From the NCBI GenBank assembly GCA_037974665.1, contig CM075770.1:58787850-58851849 (forward strand): a stretch of DNA of 64,000 bases, read 5' to 3'. The notes beneath the pieces were generated by a model. That model ran no database searches. It was not told the DNA's origin and was given only the letters and a program-made list of their open reading frames with translations. The DNA is from Ehretia macrophylla. Taxonomy: Eukaryota; Streptophyta; Magnoliopsida; Boraginales; Ehretiaceae. Shown piece after piece: positions 11,572-23,457 of this stretch; within the stretch, counting starts at the first letter, position 1, and each line of letters opens with the position of its first letter. The translations under genes were made by a program, and so were the position numbers.

Positions 11572-11691
11572 GGGTGCGATCATACCAGCACTAATGCAAC
11601 GGATCCCATCAGAACTCCGAAGTTAAGCGTGCTTGGGCGAGAGTGGTACTAGGATGGGTGACCTCTTGGGAAGTCCTAGTGTTGCACCCCC
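11572..11691 (+). rRNA. 5S ribosomal RNA gene, copy 12
   Basis: Full length. Differences: C28A, A74G, C93T, C95T, C107A. The second of two copies with the canonical T at nt 93. Confidence 0.95.
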
Positions 11692-11911
11692 CTTTTCAAT
11701 TTTTTTTGCTCCGGTTAGGGTTGCCAAGATAATTTATCCACCACATTTCTATTGTCAAATCCCACGGCACCTAGGGCAAGACAACTTCGCTTCACGTAGA
11801 GGCTGGGCCAGCAAACCGAGAGCGTAGGGCTTGTGACCAGGTCTCCGTCGCTTTGGTGCCCATAACTTTTGATCCGTAAGGAGTTGCACAGCGCACAGCA
11901 TACCGTTGCAA

Positions 11912-11926
11912 AGCTCTCCGAGAGCT
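11912..11926. other. Spacer hairpin AGCTCTCCGAGAGCT (representative)
   Basis: A perfect 6-bp inverted repeat around CCG, found at the same place in most spacers about 220 bp after the gene. In many copies the central C is T (CTCTCTGAGAG), which leaves the stem intact. Role unknown. Confidence 0.5.
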
Positions 11927-12249
11927 CTACGACGGGGACAGCCAGGTTACTTGCTGTGCCGCTTTTTGGAGCCCAAAATCTAACGTTTTCATCAGTTTCG
12001 GGCCACTTTTCTTCTTTTGCTATGTTTTTCCTTCCCGGATCGTACGTCGTGAGCTGTTAAAAGGACGACAACCTTACTCGCGGGACATTAGAGGGCCCTA
12101 CAACGCGTCGATATCACGTCTTGCGAGGATGCTGTGTTGTTGAAGCGGATGGGTTATCGTTTAGCCCATTGGGCCTTCTGAATGGGCCATCTCTCTAGGC
12201 TGGGACTGTGAACCATTAACACATAAAAGAATTGTGCCCTCAACATGAC

Positions 12250-12337
12250 GGGTGCGATCATACCAGCACTAATGCACCGGATCCCATCAGAACTCCGAAG
12301 TTAAGTGCGCTAGGGTGAGAGTAGTACTAGGTTGGTT
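12250..12337 (+). pseudogene. 5S rRNA gene copy 13, 5' part (split by retrotransposon)
   Basis: First 88 nt of a 5S gene, cut by the element that begins at 12338. The remaining 32 nt are at 26165-26196. Differences: C57T, T59C, T63A, C67T, A83T, G87T, five of them within or next to the A and C boxes. The insertion separates the promoter from the 3' end, so the gene is dead. Confidence 0.95.
12333..12337. repeat. Target-site duplication of outer retrotransposon, left (TGGTT)
   Basis: TGGTT matches TGGGT at 26160-26164 in 4 of 5 positions. Both correspond to nt 84-88 of the 5S gene. Confidence 0.88.
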
Positions 12338-15025
12338 TGTAACACCTCGATCCCTCTCGAGACCGGGAGTTCTATCAATCAATCTATTCACAACCCAAAT
12401 CCAAACCCCGGGCAAAATCTTAGGGAACGACGGACAGAGTCTCCCCTGTTTCTAGGTAAAATGTAAAACCTTTAATAGCATATAAGTGGACTAGCACTGT
12501 GTCCAACCATACAAACACCTCAAGGCCATCCGAGCCTTGGTTCACAACAAGCAATCACAAGCAAATATACATTTCCAGTTTACAGGCTAACCTATCTCTT
12601 CTCATCTTTTACCGGTATATTCATGCTTGACAATTAAACTATACCAACCTATTGCATAAATTAGACTATCAGACCATTCTAACTCTTTTCCTTTGGACAT
12701 TACAAGAATGCATTGAAGATAAACTGTACTATTTGTATACATAAACTAGCTTATCATTCTACCTTAAATTGCTTAGCTAAATTTAAGGTGCATTCCATTT
12801 AACAATAAATACATACAACATATGAACATACATCTCTGCATCTTTGACAACTCAAGCCACATAGCACGCAAGGCAACTCTTCAAGCACGATCTATCACAT
12901 ATCCACGAACTTTCCAGATAACATGATATTTCCTGAAATGTGGTGATGAGGAGTGAGTATACTCAACACGTATACTCAGTGAGGGCGAGACAGTTGTCGA
13001 GGTGGAGAGAAAGAAAGTCGTGCAATGCAAATTGGTACAGTTAAGCAATATAACTGATAAGTAAGCAATCAAAACAAACAATCAATACAATAAGCAATTA
13101 ATAAAAGCATTAACACAACCATTCAAAGCTATACCACACTCTGAAGGCTATGGTTCACTCATACGAGCAATGTACCGATCACGATTTCGATGACTTTAAC
13201 GATGACGTACCGGCTCACCCACCTTATAACTTCCGTTAGAGTACTATGGATATACTCTGTCAATTCTACGACCCAAAACTCCCTGGGCGGCAATCCAAGC
13301 GAGAAAGGGAATAGGACACGGAGCTAGAGCAACCAACACTGGCAACCCGAGGCTACCCAGAGAGGCCCATCACTCACGTGCCTGACACTTATGCAATGCA
13401 ATACGAGACATATAACGATAATCGAGCAAGACACTAAAGTGCAGGTTAGTAACAACATATGATACAATAAGCAATTACAATCAATAAAGTAACAAGAACA
13501 ACACTAACAAGCATTATCAACAATCGACACACAATTCGATCATAACCAACTATAACAAGCATAACAAGCAATAACAAGCATTCTACAAGCATAACACTAT
13601 GAAAACCAACAAAAACTCAAAACGACCCCAACTTTCAAAACATTACTACTTTCGAACGAGCCACGAGTTTTGGAAACCGACTTCACCAATCCTCCTAAGT
13701 CACTATAAGGCACGTCTAAAGACCCCGAAACCCTACTTTACCCTAGAATTCCCGCAAAGCCCCGATTTCCCCCTTTGCTCGTTTGAACTACAACTACCTC
13801 AACTGATCACCCAACCAATGTCACAATTGCACCAAAAGTGCTTCCATGACGTACCTCGACAATGACTTCACGCAAAACAATAAAATGCCAAACTTGACCT
13901 AAACGACCCCAACTTTCACTAGGCCATTTTCCTCCATTTTTCCATTACACAATCCAGTTAAACAATACATTTAGGCATTCTAGCATATCTAGCACCTTCC
14001 TCCATCAACAGAACGCAAAACGAAGCAACTTTAACGTAACGAGGGTTTATTATTCACATTTTACTATTCCATTAGCATTTTAAATTACAATTTCTATATT
14101 TAACCGTAGAAAATGCTTATAAGCTACAAATACGTGTTCTACAATCATCAAAGAACATTCTTTAAGCATCAAAACGATCAAAATAACAATTTACGGCTAA
14201 AATCCAAAAATTAAAGTTTAAACACAATTATTTCAAATGCGCAAATAACAATGAAACCCTCACCTTAGACGCTCCTAGACGCTAGGAAAACCACGTTGGA
14301 AGCCTCAGAAACAACCCCGTGCAAGTCCTCGCGAAGATTTAAAGATTTGAATGTTGAAATGTGTTTTTTTTCCGTTTCGAGTTTCGGCCAGCTCCTCTGT
14401 GTTTTCAGCTCTTTTTTTTTTTTTTGCAATGTGTTATAAGCTTAAATAAGATGACATGCCTTGGTCAATTGGTCAAGCCTTTGGTCAACTAACTTAAGTT
14501 GGTCAATCTAGCTTATTTTATGAATTTTAAAGCTATAACAACCAACACAAAACTAACTCTAGTTAACAACAACTAAAATATTAAAATTAAAACACTAAAT
14601 ACTATTTTTCACTATTTGCTGAGGACTAGAAATCATTTCCTAACAATCGCTCTCGATATGCTATGTACTTTGCGACAATAAAAGAATAACAATTAAATCT
14701 CAAAGAATTTAAGAAAATATAATTTTCGAAAAGTAACATAGTTCAAAATTTACTCCAGCTCGGAGCTACTTTTCATTTAATTGAAAACCGAGCATTAAGG
14801 TGCAAGAAAAATAAAATTGATTAACATAAATATGAAAGTAGTTGATATTCCATAAAATAATTAACTCAAGTATTATTTAATTACTTCTAAAAGAAATATG
14901 AAAATAATGCTAGAAATGAATGTTTAACTAAAAAAAAACACGAAATTCAATGCTAACATTTAAGATGTCAATTAATTAATTGCAATTAAATTCCATTAAA
15001 TGCATGCCGGGTTCGGGTTATCACA
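12338..15025 (-). repeat. Outer element, 3' LTR
   Basis: 2,688 bp, TG...CA ended, matching 23458-26159 along its whole length with scattered substitutions and small indels. On the + strand it starts with a CCCTCTCGAGACCGGGAG block and ends with GGGTTCGGGTTATCACA. No reading frame of note. Most of it is AT-rich, with a GC-richer conserved module at 13240-13390. Confidence 0.93.
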
Positions 15026-15037
15026 TCCTTCCCCCTT
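15026..15037 (-). other. Polypurine tract of outer element
   Basis: Reads AAGGGGGAAGGA on the minus strand, directly before the 3' LTR. It is the expected primer for plus-strand DNA synthesis. Confidence 0.88.
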
Positions 15038-15775
15038 AAAACAATTGCGTCCTTGCAATTCTTCTTCCAATAGAACTCTGCATCCACTGAAATCCAACTC
15101 TGACTAATCTTCATCAGCTACTGAGCAAGTATATTAATCAAGATAACCAATAGGGAAGTTTAAGAAGAAATTCCAAGTAGTAATGCCGAATAAAGGCTCA
15201 AATGTAGATACCGCACAAAAATCCTGTTGACACGAATACCGAAGAAGAATAAAATTCCAACCAAAAGCGCCGAGATAATACCAATAAAGACTAAAGCAAA
15301 GATACTGTAGATAAAATCACATCACATGTTAATGATAAGAAGAATACCGAATGAATACCCCATAAAAGAATCTCTAGTAGAAGTTCAACTATTACTGCCC
15401 GAGAATTCCCAAGCAAGAAGCCAAATAAAGGCTCAAACAAAGGTTCCATCCAGAGGTCCAAAGAAGTACCCCGCTGGTCATGAATTTCATAGAAGAATTC
15501 CCTGTTAAGAGTGCTGAAGAAAATACTAAGAAACCCAATCAAATATACTTCAAAAGTTCCAAATAAGTCTTCCAAGTAATAACCCCATAGAATAACAAAT
15601 TAGATCCTGAGTACTGCTATCAAATGCTGAGAAGAATGTCAACGAAAATAGCAAAGAAAATATAATGTGCCCAATAAGACAACCAAGTTGAATAACAAAT
15701 ATAGTTTCCCAGGTAGACAAAAACCCTAAGGAAAATACCGAGCTGGTGCACAATATACAAAACCAAACTCTAAGG
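15038..15775 (-). other. Outer element internal domain, part near 3' LTR
   Basis: Non-coding, A-rich on the + strand and built of loosely repeated phrases such as CCAAATAAAGGCTCAAA. It aligns with 18281-19003 of the inner element, for example in the CCAGAGGTCCAAAGAAGTAC segment. No retrotransposon protein motif is visible in translations of up to about 90 residues. Confidence 0.8.
15771..15775. repeat. Target-site duplication of inner element, left (TAAGG)
   Basis: Perfect match to 22407-22411. The uninterrupted form, ACTCTGAGGCC, is visible at the same place inside the inner element's own internal domain. Confidence 0.95.
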
Positions 15776-18267
15776 TGTGACACCCCGATCCCTCTCGAGA
15801 CCAGGAGTTCTATCAATCAAACTAATCACAACCCAAACCAAACCCGGGCAAAATTTTCAGGGAAAACGGACGGAGTCTCCCCTGTTTATAGGCGAAATGC
15901 AAAACCTGTAATAGCATATAAATGGACCACCACCGTGTCCAACCATACAAAACTTCCTCAAGGCCATCCGAGCCTCGGTGCTCAACAATTTAAACTCAGC
16001 AAGTATACAAACATTTCCAATTTAAAATATAACCTATCTTTTCATTTTGACAAGTACATTCAATTTAGGCAATTAAACCATACAAAGCTACTGCATAAAA
16101 TAAACTATCATGCCATTCTAATTCTTTTCCTTAGGACATTACAGCCATGCATTGAAGTTAAGCTACATTAACTATATACATAATCTAACTTATCAAACCA
16201 TTCCAACTACATAGCTAGATTTATATTACATTTCTTTTAACAATAATTACATACAACATAAAAGCATACAACTTGACAACTTTGATAACTCAAGTCACAT
16301 AGGCACGCAGGACAACTCTTCAAGCACGGACTTTTACGAAATCACGAACTTTCCAGCTAACATGGCATTTCCTGAAATGTGGTGGTGAGGAGTGAGTATA
16401 CACAAGACGTATACTCAGTGAGGGCGAGACAGATATCGAATTGGAGAGAAAGAAAGTCGTGCAATGCAAATAAGACAGTTAAGCGATACAATCAATAAAA
16501 GGCATACAATACAAACAACAATACAATTAAACAACTAAAGAAAGCATTAACACAACCAATCAAAGCTATACCACACTTTGAAGGCTATGGTTCACTCGAG
16601 CGAGTAAAGTACCGATCACGATTCCGATGACTTTAACGATGACGCGCCGGCCCAAACCACCTTATAACACCAGTTTGGAATACCCCGGAAGTATCCATCA
16701 ATCTACGACCCAAATCTCCCTGGGAGGCAACCCAAGCGAGAAAGGGAATAGCAGCGGAGCTAGAGCAACCAACACTGGCAACCCGAGGCTACCCAGAGAG
16801 GCTCATCACTCACGCGCGAGACACTATGCAATGCAAGACTCGATACAAGGCGATAAACAAGCGATAAAGCCACACGTGAAAGAATAACAAAGTAGGTTAC
16901 TCTCGCACGCAATAGCAGCAATTTGATAAGTAATTCAATCCAAAACAACTCAAACAAGTATTCCAAGTAATTCTAAACATTCTATAAGCATAAAGACAAG
17001 AAAACACACAAAAACACAAATCGGCCCCAACTATCAAAATGCTACCATTTCCAAACGAGCTAAGAGTTCTGGAAACCGACTTCGCCAACCCTTCTAGGTC
17101 ACCATAAGGCACGTCTAAAGACCCCGAAACCTTACTTTACCCTAGAACTCGCGCAAAGCCCCGATTTCCCCCTTTCTCGTTTGAACTACAACTATATCAA
17201 CCAAACACCCAACCAACGCCATAATCGCACCAAAAGTGCTTCTATGGCCTCCCGAAGCAATGCCAACACGCAAAACGTGAAAATGCAAAAGTCGACCAAA
17301 ACGACCCCAACTTTTCCAAAGGCTTAATTCTCATTTTTTCCACTACGCAACCCAAACAAACCACACATTTTAGCATTCTAGCATACCTAGAACGTTTCTA
17401 CATCAACGGAAAGCGTAACAGCGCAATTTCAACGTTTCAAGGTTTTACTATTCATAAAACACTATTCATTTCACAATTTAATTTGCAATCACAACATTTA
17501 ACCACAGAAAATGTTACAAAGCTATAAATACATGTTCTACAAATGCTAAGGAACATTCTAGAAGCATCAAATCGCTTTAAAAAATGATCTACGGATAAAT
17601 CTAAAAATTGACAAAGTTAACATATACAACGTATAAATGCGCAAATAACATGCTTCCCTCACCTTAGACACTCCTAGATGCTAGGAAAACCTCGTAGAGT
17701 GCCTCGAAAACCACCCCGCACAAGCCCACGCGAAGAATGCAAGATTTGATCTTGATATTTTCTTTTTTTTTCTCTATCTTTTCCTCTTTGTTTCAAGTCG
17801 TTTTCTCTCTGTTTTTTTTGTGCACATTCTGCTTATTTAAAAAAAAAATGTCAAGAAGTCAAAGGTCAAAATTCGGTCAACCCGCTAAACCAAAACAGCT
17901 ATGCGCGACCTCACGAAAACGGCCATAACTTCTTCTAGATAACTCCAATTCACGAACGGTTTGAACCCTCATAAACTAGACTCATAGAGCTTTCCAACCA
18001 TATATAATTTGCTACCTAACTCTTCCCCAATTGGTTCAGATTTAATTCCAAAGTTGACCCAAAATTTGACTAACTTAACATTGCATTTTTTTATTTCTAA
18101 TCCCAAGTTTGCCTTTTATTAAACATTTCAAAAATTCCCACCTTGTCCTAGTTGGTAAATGTTGATGAAAAGTCAACTAGTTTGGTCAAAGAAGGTGAAA
18201 GGTCAATAAAATACAATTTAAATGAACTTAAATGCTATTGAATACATGTCAGGTTCGGGATATCACA
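15776..18267 (-). repeat. Inner element, 3' LTR
   Basis: 2,492 bp, from TGTGACACCCC to GATATCACA on the + strand. Compared with the other inner LTR it carries one extra AAAACACTATTC-like segment near 17455. No coding frame. Confidence 0.94.
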
Positions 18268-18280
18268 TCCTTCCCCCCTT
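18268..18280 (-). other. Polypurine tract of inner element
   Basis: Reads AAGGGGGGAAGGA on the minus strand, directly next to the 3' LTR. It has one more G than the tract of the outer element. Confidence 0.9.
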
Positions 18281-19908
18281 AAAACAATTGCGTCCTCGCA
18301 ATTCTTCTTCCAATAGGACTTTGCATCATTTCCAATCCAACTCTGCCTAGTCTTCATTAGCTACTGAAAAAGTATTTAATAAAGATGACCAATAGGAAAG
18401 TTCAAGTAGAAATGCCAAGTAGTAACGCCAAATAGAAGCTCAAATGCAGATACCGTACAAGAATCCCGTTGACACGAATACCTAAGAATAATAAATTCCA
18501 ACCAGAAACGCCGAGATAATACCAATAAAGACTAAAGCAAAGATACTGTAGATGTCATTAATACCACACAATAACGACAAGAAGAATACCTCATGCTCGA
18601 ATCTCCAATAGAAATCTAACTGTTACTGCCCGAGAATTCCCAAGCAAGAAGCCAAATAAAAGCTCAAACAAAGGTTCTATCTAGAGGTCCAAAGAAGTAC
18701 CCCGCTGGTCATGGATTTCATAGAAGAATTCCCTGTTAAGAGTGCTGAAGAAAATACCAAGAACCCAATCAAATATATTTCCAAAGTTCCAAAGAAGCCT
18801 TCCAAATAATAACCCCATGGAACAACCAATTAGATTCCGAGTTTTGCTATCAAATGCTGAGAGGAATGTCAAAGGAAATAACAGAGAAAATATAATGTGC
18901 CCAATAAGACAACCAAGTTGAATAACAAACATAGTTTTCTAGATGGACGAAAACTCCAAGGATAAACACCGAACTGATGAACAATATACCGAGACCAAAC
19001 TCTGAGGCCTTTTCACTGTTTGCCAAGTGAGAACTTCATACAACTTTGCCAACAAGGAAAATACCAAGAGAACGCCATTGAAGAATTTCCAATCAGGGAT
19101 GCCAGTATCAGACCAAGAAAGACAGAGACACATAGACCCTAGATAATATTGTGCAGTAAGGCCGATTGAAATCCCAATAGCCAAATCCACCGATAAATGC
19201 CAACAGAAGTCTCCAAAGAATACCTATTAAGAAAACCAAAGCATGCTCCAAAGACCAAGCAAATAAACCCCAAGAGAAAGCTATTCTTTCACAACCGTTA
19301 ACCACAGAGGAAGACCATAGAGATTCGCCAATAACTGAGCTCCAAAAGCAAACACCAATTCCCAAATAAAGGCTAGTCAAATGCCATTCATTTCCTGCCA
19401 ATCCATACAACTTGAAAAGCCAGCGGTGAACCACTTTCTTCAGGGGAGGAAGATGACTTACTTACCATTTCAATAGGACATGTATGAATGCCAATATATC
19501 ACAGTTATACATATGCCTTAAGCTATTATGCCAGCAAGTTTACAAAATAGTTTATTCAACAAGGTCACTAAAGCATAACAATCAAGTCAAGCACAGCATA
19601 ATCAATTCATATCACAACATAGCTAATTCAAGACATTTCAGTACACATATTACAAGCAATACTTCAAGCAAATAACAATCCACGAGGTCGATTCGATAGG
19701 TCAATTCAATGCACAACTATACACTTTACTTCACTTAGCACACAATTAACACATAACACATAACTATATCACATAGGAGCACACATTCATGTCAAGACAC
19801 ATAATCTCACATACAAGCATACACTTTCAAGACACACTTAGCAAGCACACATTCAAGGACCACTACCCACCAGACCGAGGACCCTGTCCCGGCTTATGAG
19901 CAAAACAA
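18281..19908 (-). other. Inner element internal domain, non-coding
   Basis: About 1.6 kb between polypurine tract and primer-binding site. The half nearer the 3' LTR is made of quasi-repeated phrases; the half nearer the primer site is AC-rich on the + strand with short CACA-type repeats. No gag or pol motif is visible. One frame of 108 codons (19108-19434, minus) is listed separately. Confidence 0.85.
19108..19434 (-). other. Short internal frame, possibly conserved (108 codons)
   Basis: Begins about 490 nt inside the 5' LTR and would give a hydrophobic product with the phrases LAGNEWHL and GVCFWSSVIGESL. A related frame of 100 codons sits at 22630-22932 in the outer copy. Two single-base indels there cancel each other, so the frame continues. 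This may be chance in sequence poor in minus-strand stops; I recognise no family. Confidence 0.25.
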
Positions 19909-19920
19909 GCTCTGATACCA
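19909..19920 (-). other. Primer-binding site, inner element (tRNA-iMet)
   Basis: TGGTATCAGAGC on the minus strand, 2 nt downstream of the 5' LTR end at 19923. This is the common plant LTR-retrotransposon site complementary to the 3' end of initiator tRNA-Met. Confidence 0.95.
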
Positions 19921-19922
19921 CC

Positions 19923-22406
19923 TGTGACACCCTGATCCCTCTCGAGACCGGGAGTTCTATCAATCAAACTAATCACAACCCAAACCAAACCCGGGCAAAA
20001 TTTTCAGGGAAAACGGACGGAGTCTCCCCTGTTTATAGGCGAAATGCAAAACCTGTAATAGCATATAAATGGACCACCACCGTGTCCAACCATACAAAAC
20101 TTCCTCAAGGCCATCCGAGCCTCGGTTCTCAACAATTTAAACTCAGCAAGTATACATACATTTCCAATTTAAAAACTAACCTATCTTTTCATTTTGACAA
20201 GTACATTCAATTTAGGCAATTAAACCATACAAAGCTACTGCATAAAATAAACTATCATGCCATTCTAATTCTTTTCCTTAGGACATTACAGCCATGCATT
20301 GAAGTTAAGCTACATTAACTATATACATAATCTAACTTATCAAACCATTCCAACTACATAGCTAGATTTATATTACATTTCTTTTAACAATAATTACATA
20401 CAACATAAAAGCATACAACTTGACAACTTTGATAACTCAAGTCACATAGGCACGCAGGACAACTCTTCAAGCACGGACTTTTACGAAATCACGAACTTTC
20501 CAGCTAACATGGCATTTCCTGAAATGTGGTGGTGAGGAGTGAGTATACACAAGACGTATACTCAGTGAGGGCGAGACAGATATCGAATTGGAGAGAAAGA
20601 AAGTCGTGCAATGCAAATAAGACAGTTAAGCAATACAATCAATAAAAGGCATTCAATATAAACAACAATACAATTAAACAACTAAAGAAAGCATTAACAC
20701 AACCAATCAAAGCTATACCACACTTTGAAGGCTATGGTTCACTCGAGCGAGTAATGTACCGATCACGATTCCGATGACTTTAACGATGATGCGCCGGCCC
20801 AAACCACCTTATAACACCAGTTTGGAATACCCCGGAAGTATCCATCAATCCTACGACCCAAATCTCCCTGGGAGGCAACCCAAGCGAGAAAGGGAATAGC
20901 AGCGGAGCTAGAGCAACCAACACTGGCAACCCGAGGCTACCCAGAGAGGCCCATCACTCACGCGCGAGACACTATGCAATGCAAGACTCGATACAAGGCG
21001 ATAAACAAGCGATAAAGCCACACGTGAAAGAATAACAAAGTAGGTTACTCTCGCACGCAATAGCAGCAATTTGATAAGTAATTCAATCCAAAACAACTCA
21101 AACAAGTATTCCAAGTAATTCTAAACATTCTATAAGCATAAAGACAAGAAAACACACAAAAACACAAATCGGCCCCAACTATCAAAATGCTACCATTTCC
21201 AAACGAGCCAAGAGTTCTGGAAACCGACTTCGCCAACCCTCCTAGGTCACCATAAGGCACGTCTAAAGACCCCGAAACCTTACTTTACACTAGAACTCGC
21301 GCAAAGCCCCGATTTCCCCCTTTCTCGTTTGAACTACAATTATATCAACCAAACACCCAACCAACGCCATAATCGCACCAAAAGTGCTTCCATGGCCTCC
21401 CGAAACAATGCCAACACGTAAAACGAGGAAACACCAAAGTCGACCAAAACGACCCTAACTTTCCCAAAGGCTTAATTCTCATTTTTTTCCACTACGCAAC
21501 CCAAACAAACCACACATTTTAGCATTCTAGCATACCTAGCACGTTTCTACATCAACGGAGAGCATAACAGCGCAATTTCAACGTTTCAAGGTTTTACTAT
21601 TCATTTCACAATTTAATTTGCAATCACAACATTTAACCGCAGAAAATGTTACAAAGCTATAAATACATGTTCTACAAATGCTAAGGAACATTCTAGAAGC
21701 ATCAAATCGCTTTAAATAATGATCTACGGATAAATCTAAAAATTGACAAAGTTAACATATACAACGTATAAATGCGCAAATAACATGCTTCCCTCACCTT
21801 AGACGCTCCTAGACGCTAGGAAAACCTCGTAGAGTGCCTCGGAAACCACCCCGCACAAGCCCACGCGAAGAATCGAAGATTTGAAGTTGAGATTTTCTTT
21901 TTTTTTTTCTCCTTCTTTTCCTCATGGTTTCAAGCCTTTTTCTCTCTGTTTTTTTCGTGCACATTCTGCTTATTTAAAAAAAAAAATGTCAAGAAGTCAA
22001 AGGTCAAAATTCGGTCAACCCGCTAAACCAAAACAACTATGCGCGACCTCACGAAAACGGCCATAACTTCTTCTAGAAAACTCCAATTCACGAACGGTTT
22101 GAACCCTCATAAACTAGACTCATAGAGCTTTCCAACCATATATAATTTGCTACCTAACTCTTCCCCAATTGGTTCAGATTTAATTCCAAAGTTGACCCAA
22201 AATTTGACTAACTTAACATTGCATTTTTTTATTTCTAATCCCAAGTTTGCCTTTTATTAAACATTTCAAAAATTCCCACCTTGTCCTAGTTGGTCAATGT
22301 AGATGAAAAGTCAACTAGTTTGGTCAAAGAAGGTGAAAGGTCAATAAAATGCAATTTAAATGAACATTAAATGCTATTGAATACATGTCAGGTTCGGGGT
22401 ATCACA
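19923..22406 (-). repeat. Inner element, 5' LTR
   Basis: 2,484 bp, matching 15776-18267 over its length with few differences. It would carry the element's promoter reading on the minus strand, but I cannot place a start site with confidence. Confidence 0.94.
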
Positions 22407-22411
22407 TAAGG
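22407..22411. repeat. Target-site duplication of inner element, right (TAAGG)
   Basis: Perfect match to 15771-15775. It is followed by CCTCTTCACTGTTTGCC, the continuation of the outer element's internal domain. Confidence 0.95.
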
Positions 22412-23443
22412 CCTCTTCACTGTTTGCCAAGTGAGAACTTTATACAACTTACCACCAAGAAAGCCCAAAGTATTCCACAGCATACCATAAGCAATATGAG
22501 ATAATAAGTCTGAACAAGATTCCAAGTGTAAGACTTCCAATAAGTGCCATCAAGGAAAGATACTAGTAGAATGCCCACTAAGAATTCTATAAAATGCCAT
22601 TGAAGAATTTCCAATCAGGGATGCCAGTATCACACCAATAAAGACCGAGACACATATACCATAGATAATACTGTGCAGTAAGTCCGATTGAAATCCCAAT
22701 AGCCAAGTCCACCGAGAAGTGCCAACAGAAGTCTCCAAAGAATGCCCATTAAGAAAACCAAAGAATGCCCCAGAGAACAACTAAATAAAACCCCAAGAGA
22801 AAGCTTCTCTTCACAACTGTTAATCACAGAGGAGGACCTTAGAGATTCGCCAATAACCGAGCTCCAAAAGCAAACACCAACTCCCAAATAAAGTCTAATT
22901 AAATGCCATTCATTTCCTGCCAATCCATACACCTTGAGAGGCTAGCTGTGAACCACTTTCTTCAGGGGAGGAAAAAGTATTTCTTACCATATCAACAGGA
23001 CATGTATGAATGCCAAGATATCACATTTATACATATATGCCTTAATCTATTATGCAAGCATGTTTGTAAAACAGTTTACAAAACAGTTTATTCAACAAAG
23101 TCACTGAAGCACGACAATCAAGTCAAGTACAACATAATCAATTCAAATCACGACATAACCAATTCAAGACATTCTATACACACATTACAAGTAATACTTC
23201 AAGCAAATAACAATTCACGATGCCAATTCAATAAGTCAATTCAATGCACAACTAGACACTTCACTTCACTTAGCACACAATTAACACATAACACATAACT
23301 ATATCACATAGGAGCACACATTCAGGTCAAGACACACAATCTCACATACAAGCATATACTTTCAAGACACACTTAACAAGCACACATTCAAGGATCACTA
23401 CCCACCAGACCGAGGACCTTGTCCCGGCTTATGAGCTAAACAA
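22412..23443 (-). other. Outer element internal domain, part near 5' LTR
   Basis: Continues the outer internal domain after the inner insertion and aligns with about 19004-19908 of the inner copy, with an extra segment near 22450-22600. Non-coding apart from the doubtful frame at 22630-22932. Confidence 0.82.
22630..22932 (-). other. Short internal frame, outer copy (100 codons)
   Basis: Counterpart of the frame at 19108-19434, sharing LAGNEWHL, GVCFWSSVIGESL and YWDFNR. Conservation of an open frame between two copies that differ at about a tenth of their sites is suggestive but weak. Function unknown. Confidence 0.25.
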
Positions 23444-23455
23444 GCTCTGATACCA
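23444..23455 (-). other. Primer-binding site, outer element (tRNA-iMet)
   Basis: TGGTATCAGAGC on the minus strand, 2 nt from the LTR boundary at 23458. Identical to the site of the inner element. Confidence 0.95.
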
Positions 23456-23457
23456 CC

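Larger units (their letters stand above)
5791..12337 (+). repeat. 5S rDNA tandem array, block II
   Basis: Resumes in mid-spacer in register with block I and holds nine complete genes (starts 6145, 6823, 7502, 8183, 8862, 9539, 10217, 10894, 11572), then the first 88 nt of a tenth at 12250. Steps are 677-681 bp. Spacer organisation is as in block I. The block ends at the 13.8-kb retrotransposon nest. Confidence 0.97.
15776..22406 (-). mobile_element. Inner non-autonomous LTR retrotransposon, complete
   Basis: A 6,631-bp element nested in the outer one's internal domain, with perfect TAAGG flanks. It has two ~2.49-kb LTRs, an initiator-Met primer-binding site at 19909-19920, a polypurine tract at 18268-18280 and a 1.66-kb internal domain without gag-pol genes. 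LTR pairs look nearly identical (about 2% different in the first 250 bp by eye), so the insertion is recent relative to the outer one. LTR ends, primer site, tract and internal sequence all match the outer element, so both belong to one family. The very short non-coding internal part recalls LARD-type derivatives, but with longer LTRs relative to the interior. Confidence 0.93.

Noticed and set aside
13500-13590. ATAACAAGCA-type short tandem repeat in the outer LTRs (also near 24670)
   Set aside because: A few degenerate copies in A-rich LTR sequence. The two LTRs differ by one copy, so it is a minor microsatellite, not a separate feature.
15026-23457. Hidden reverse transcriptase or integrase in the interior of the nested elements
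   Set aside because: I looked for frames of useful length and for typical pol motifs on the minus strand and saw none; total interior length is too short for gag-pol.
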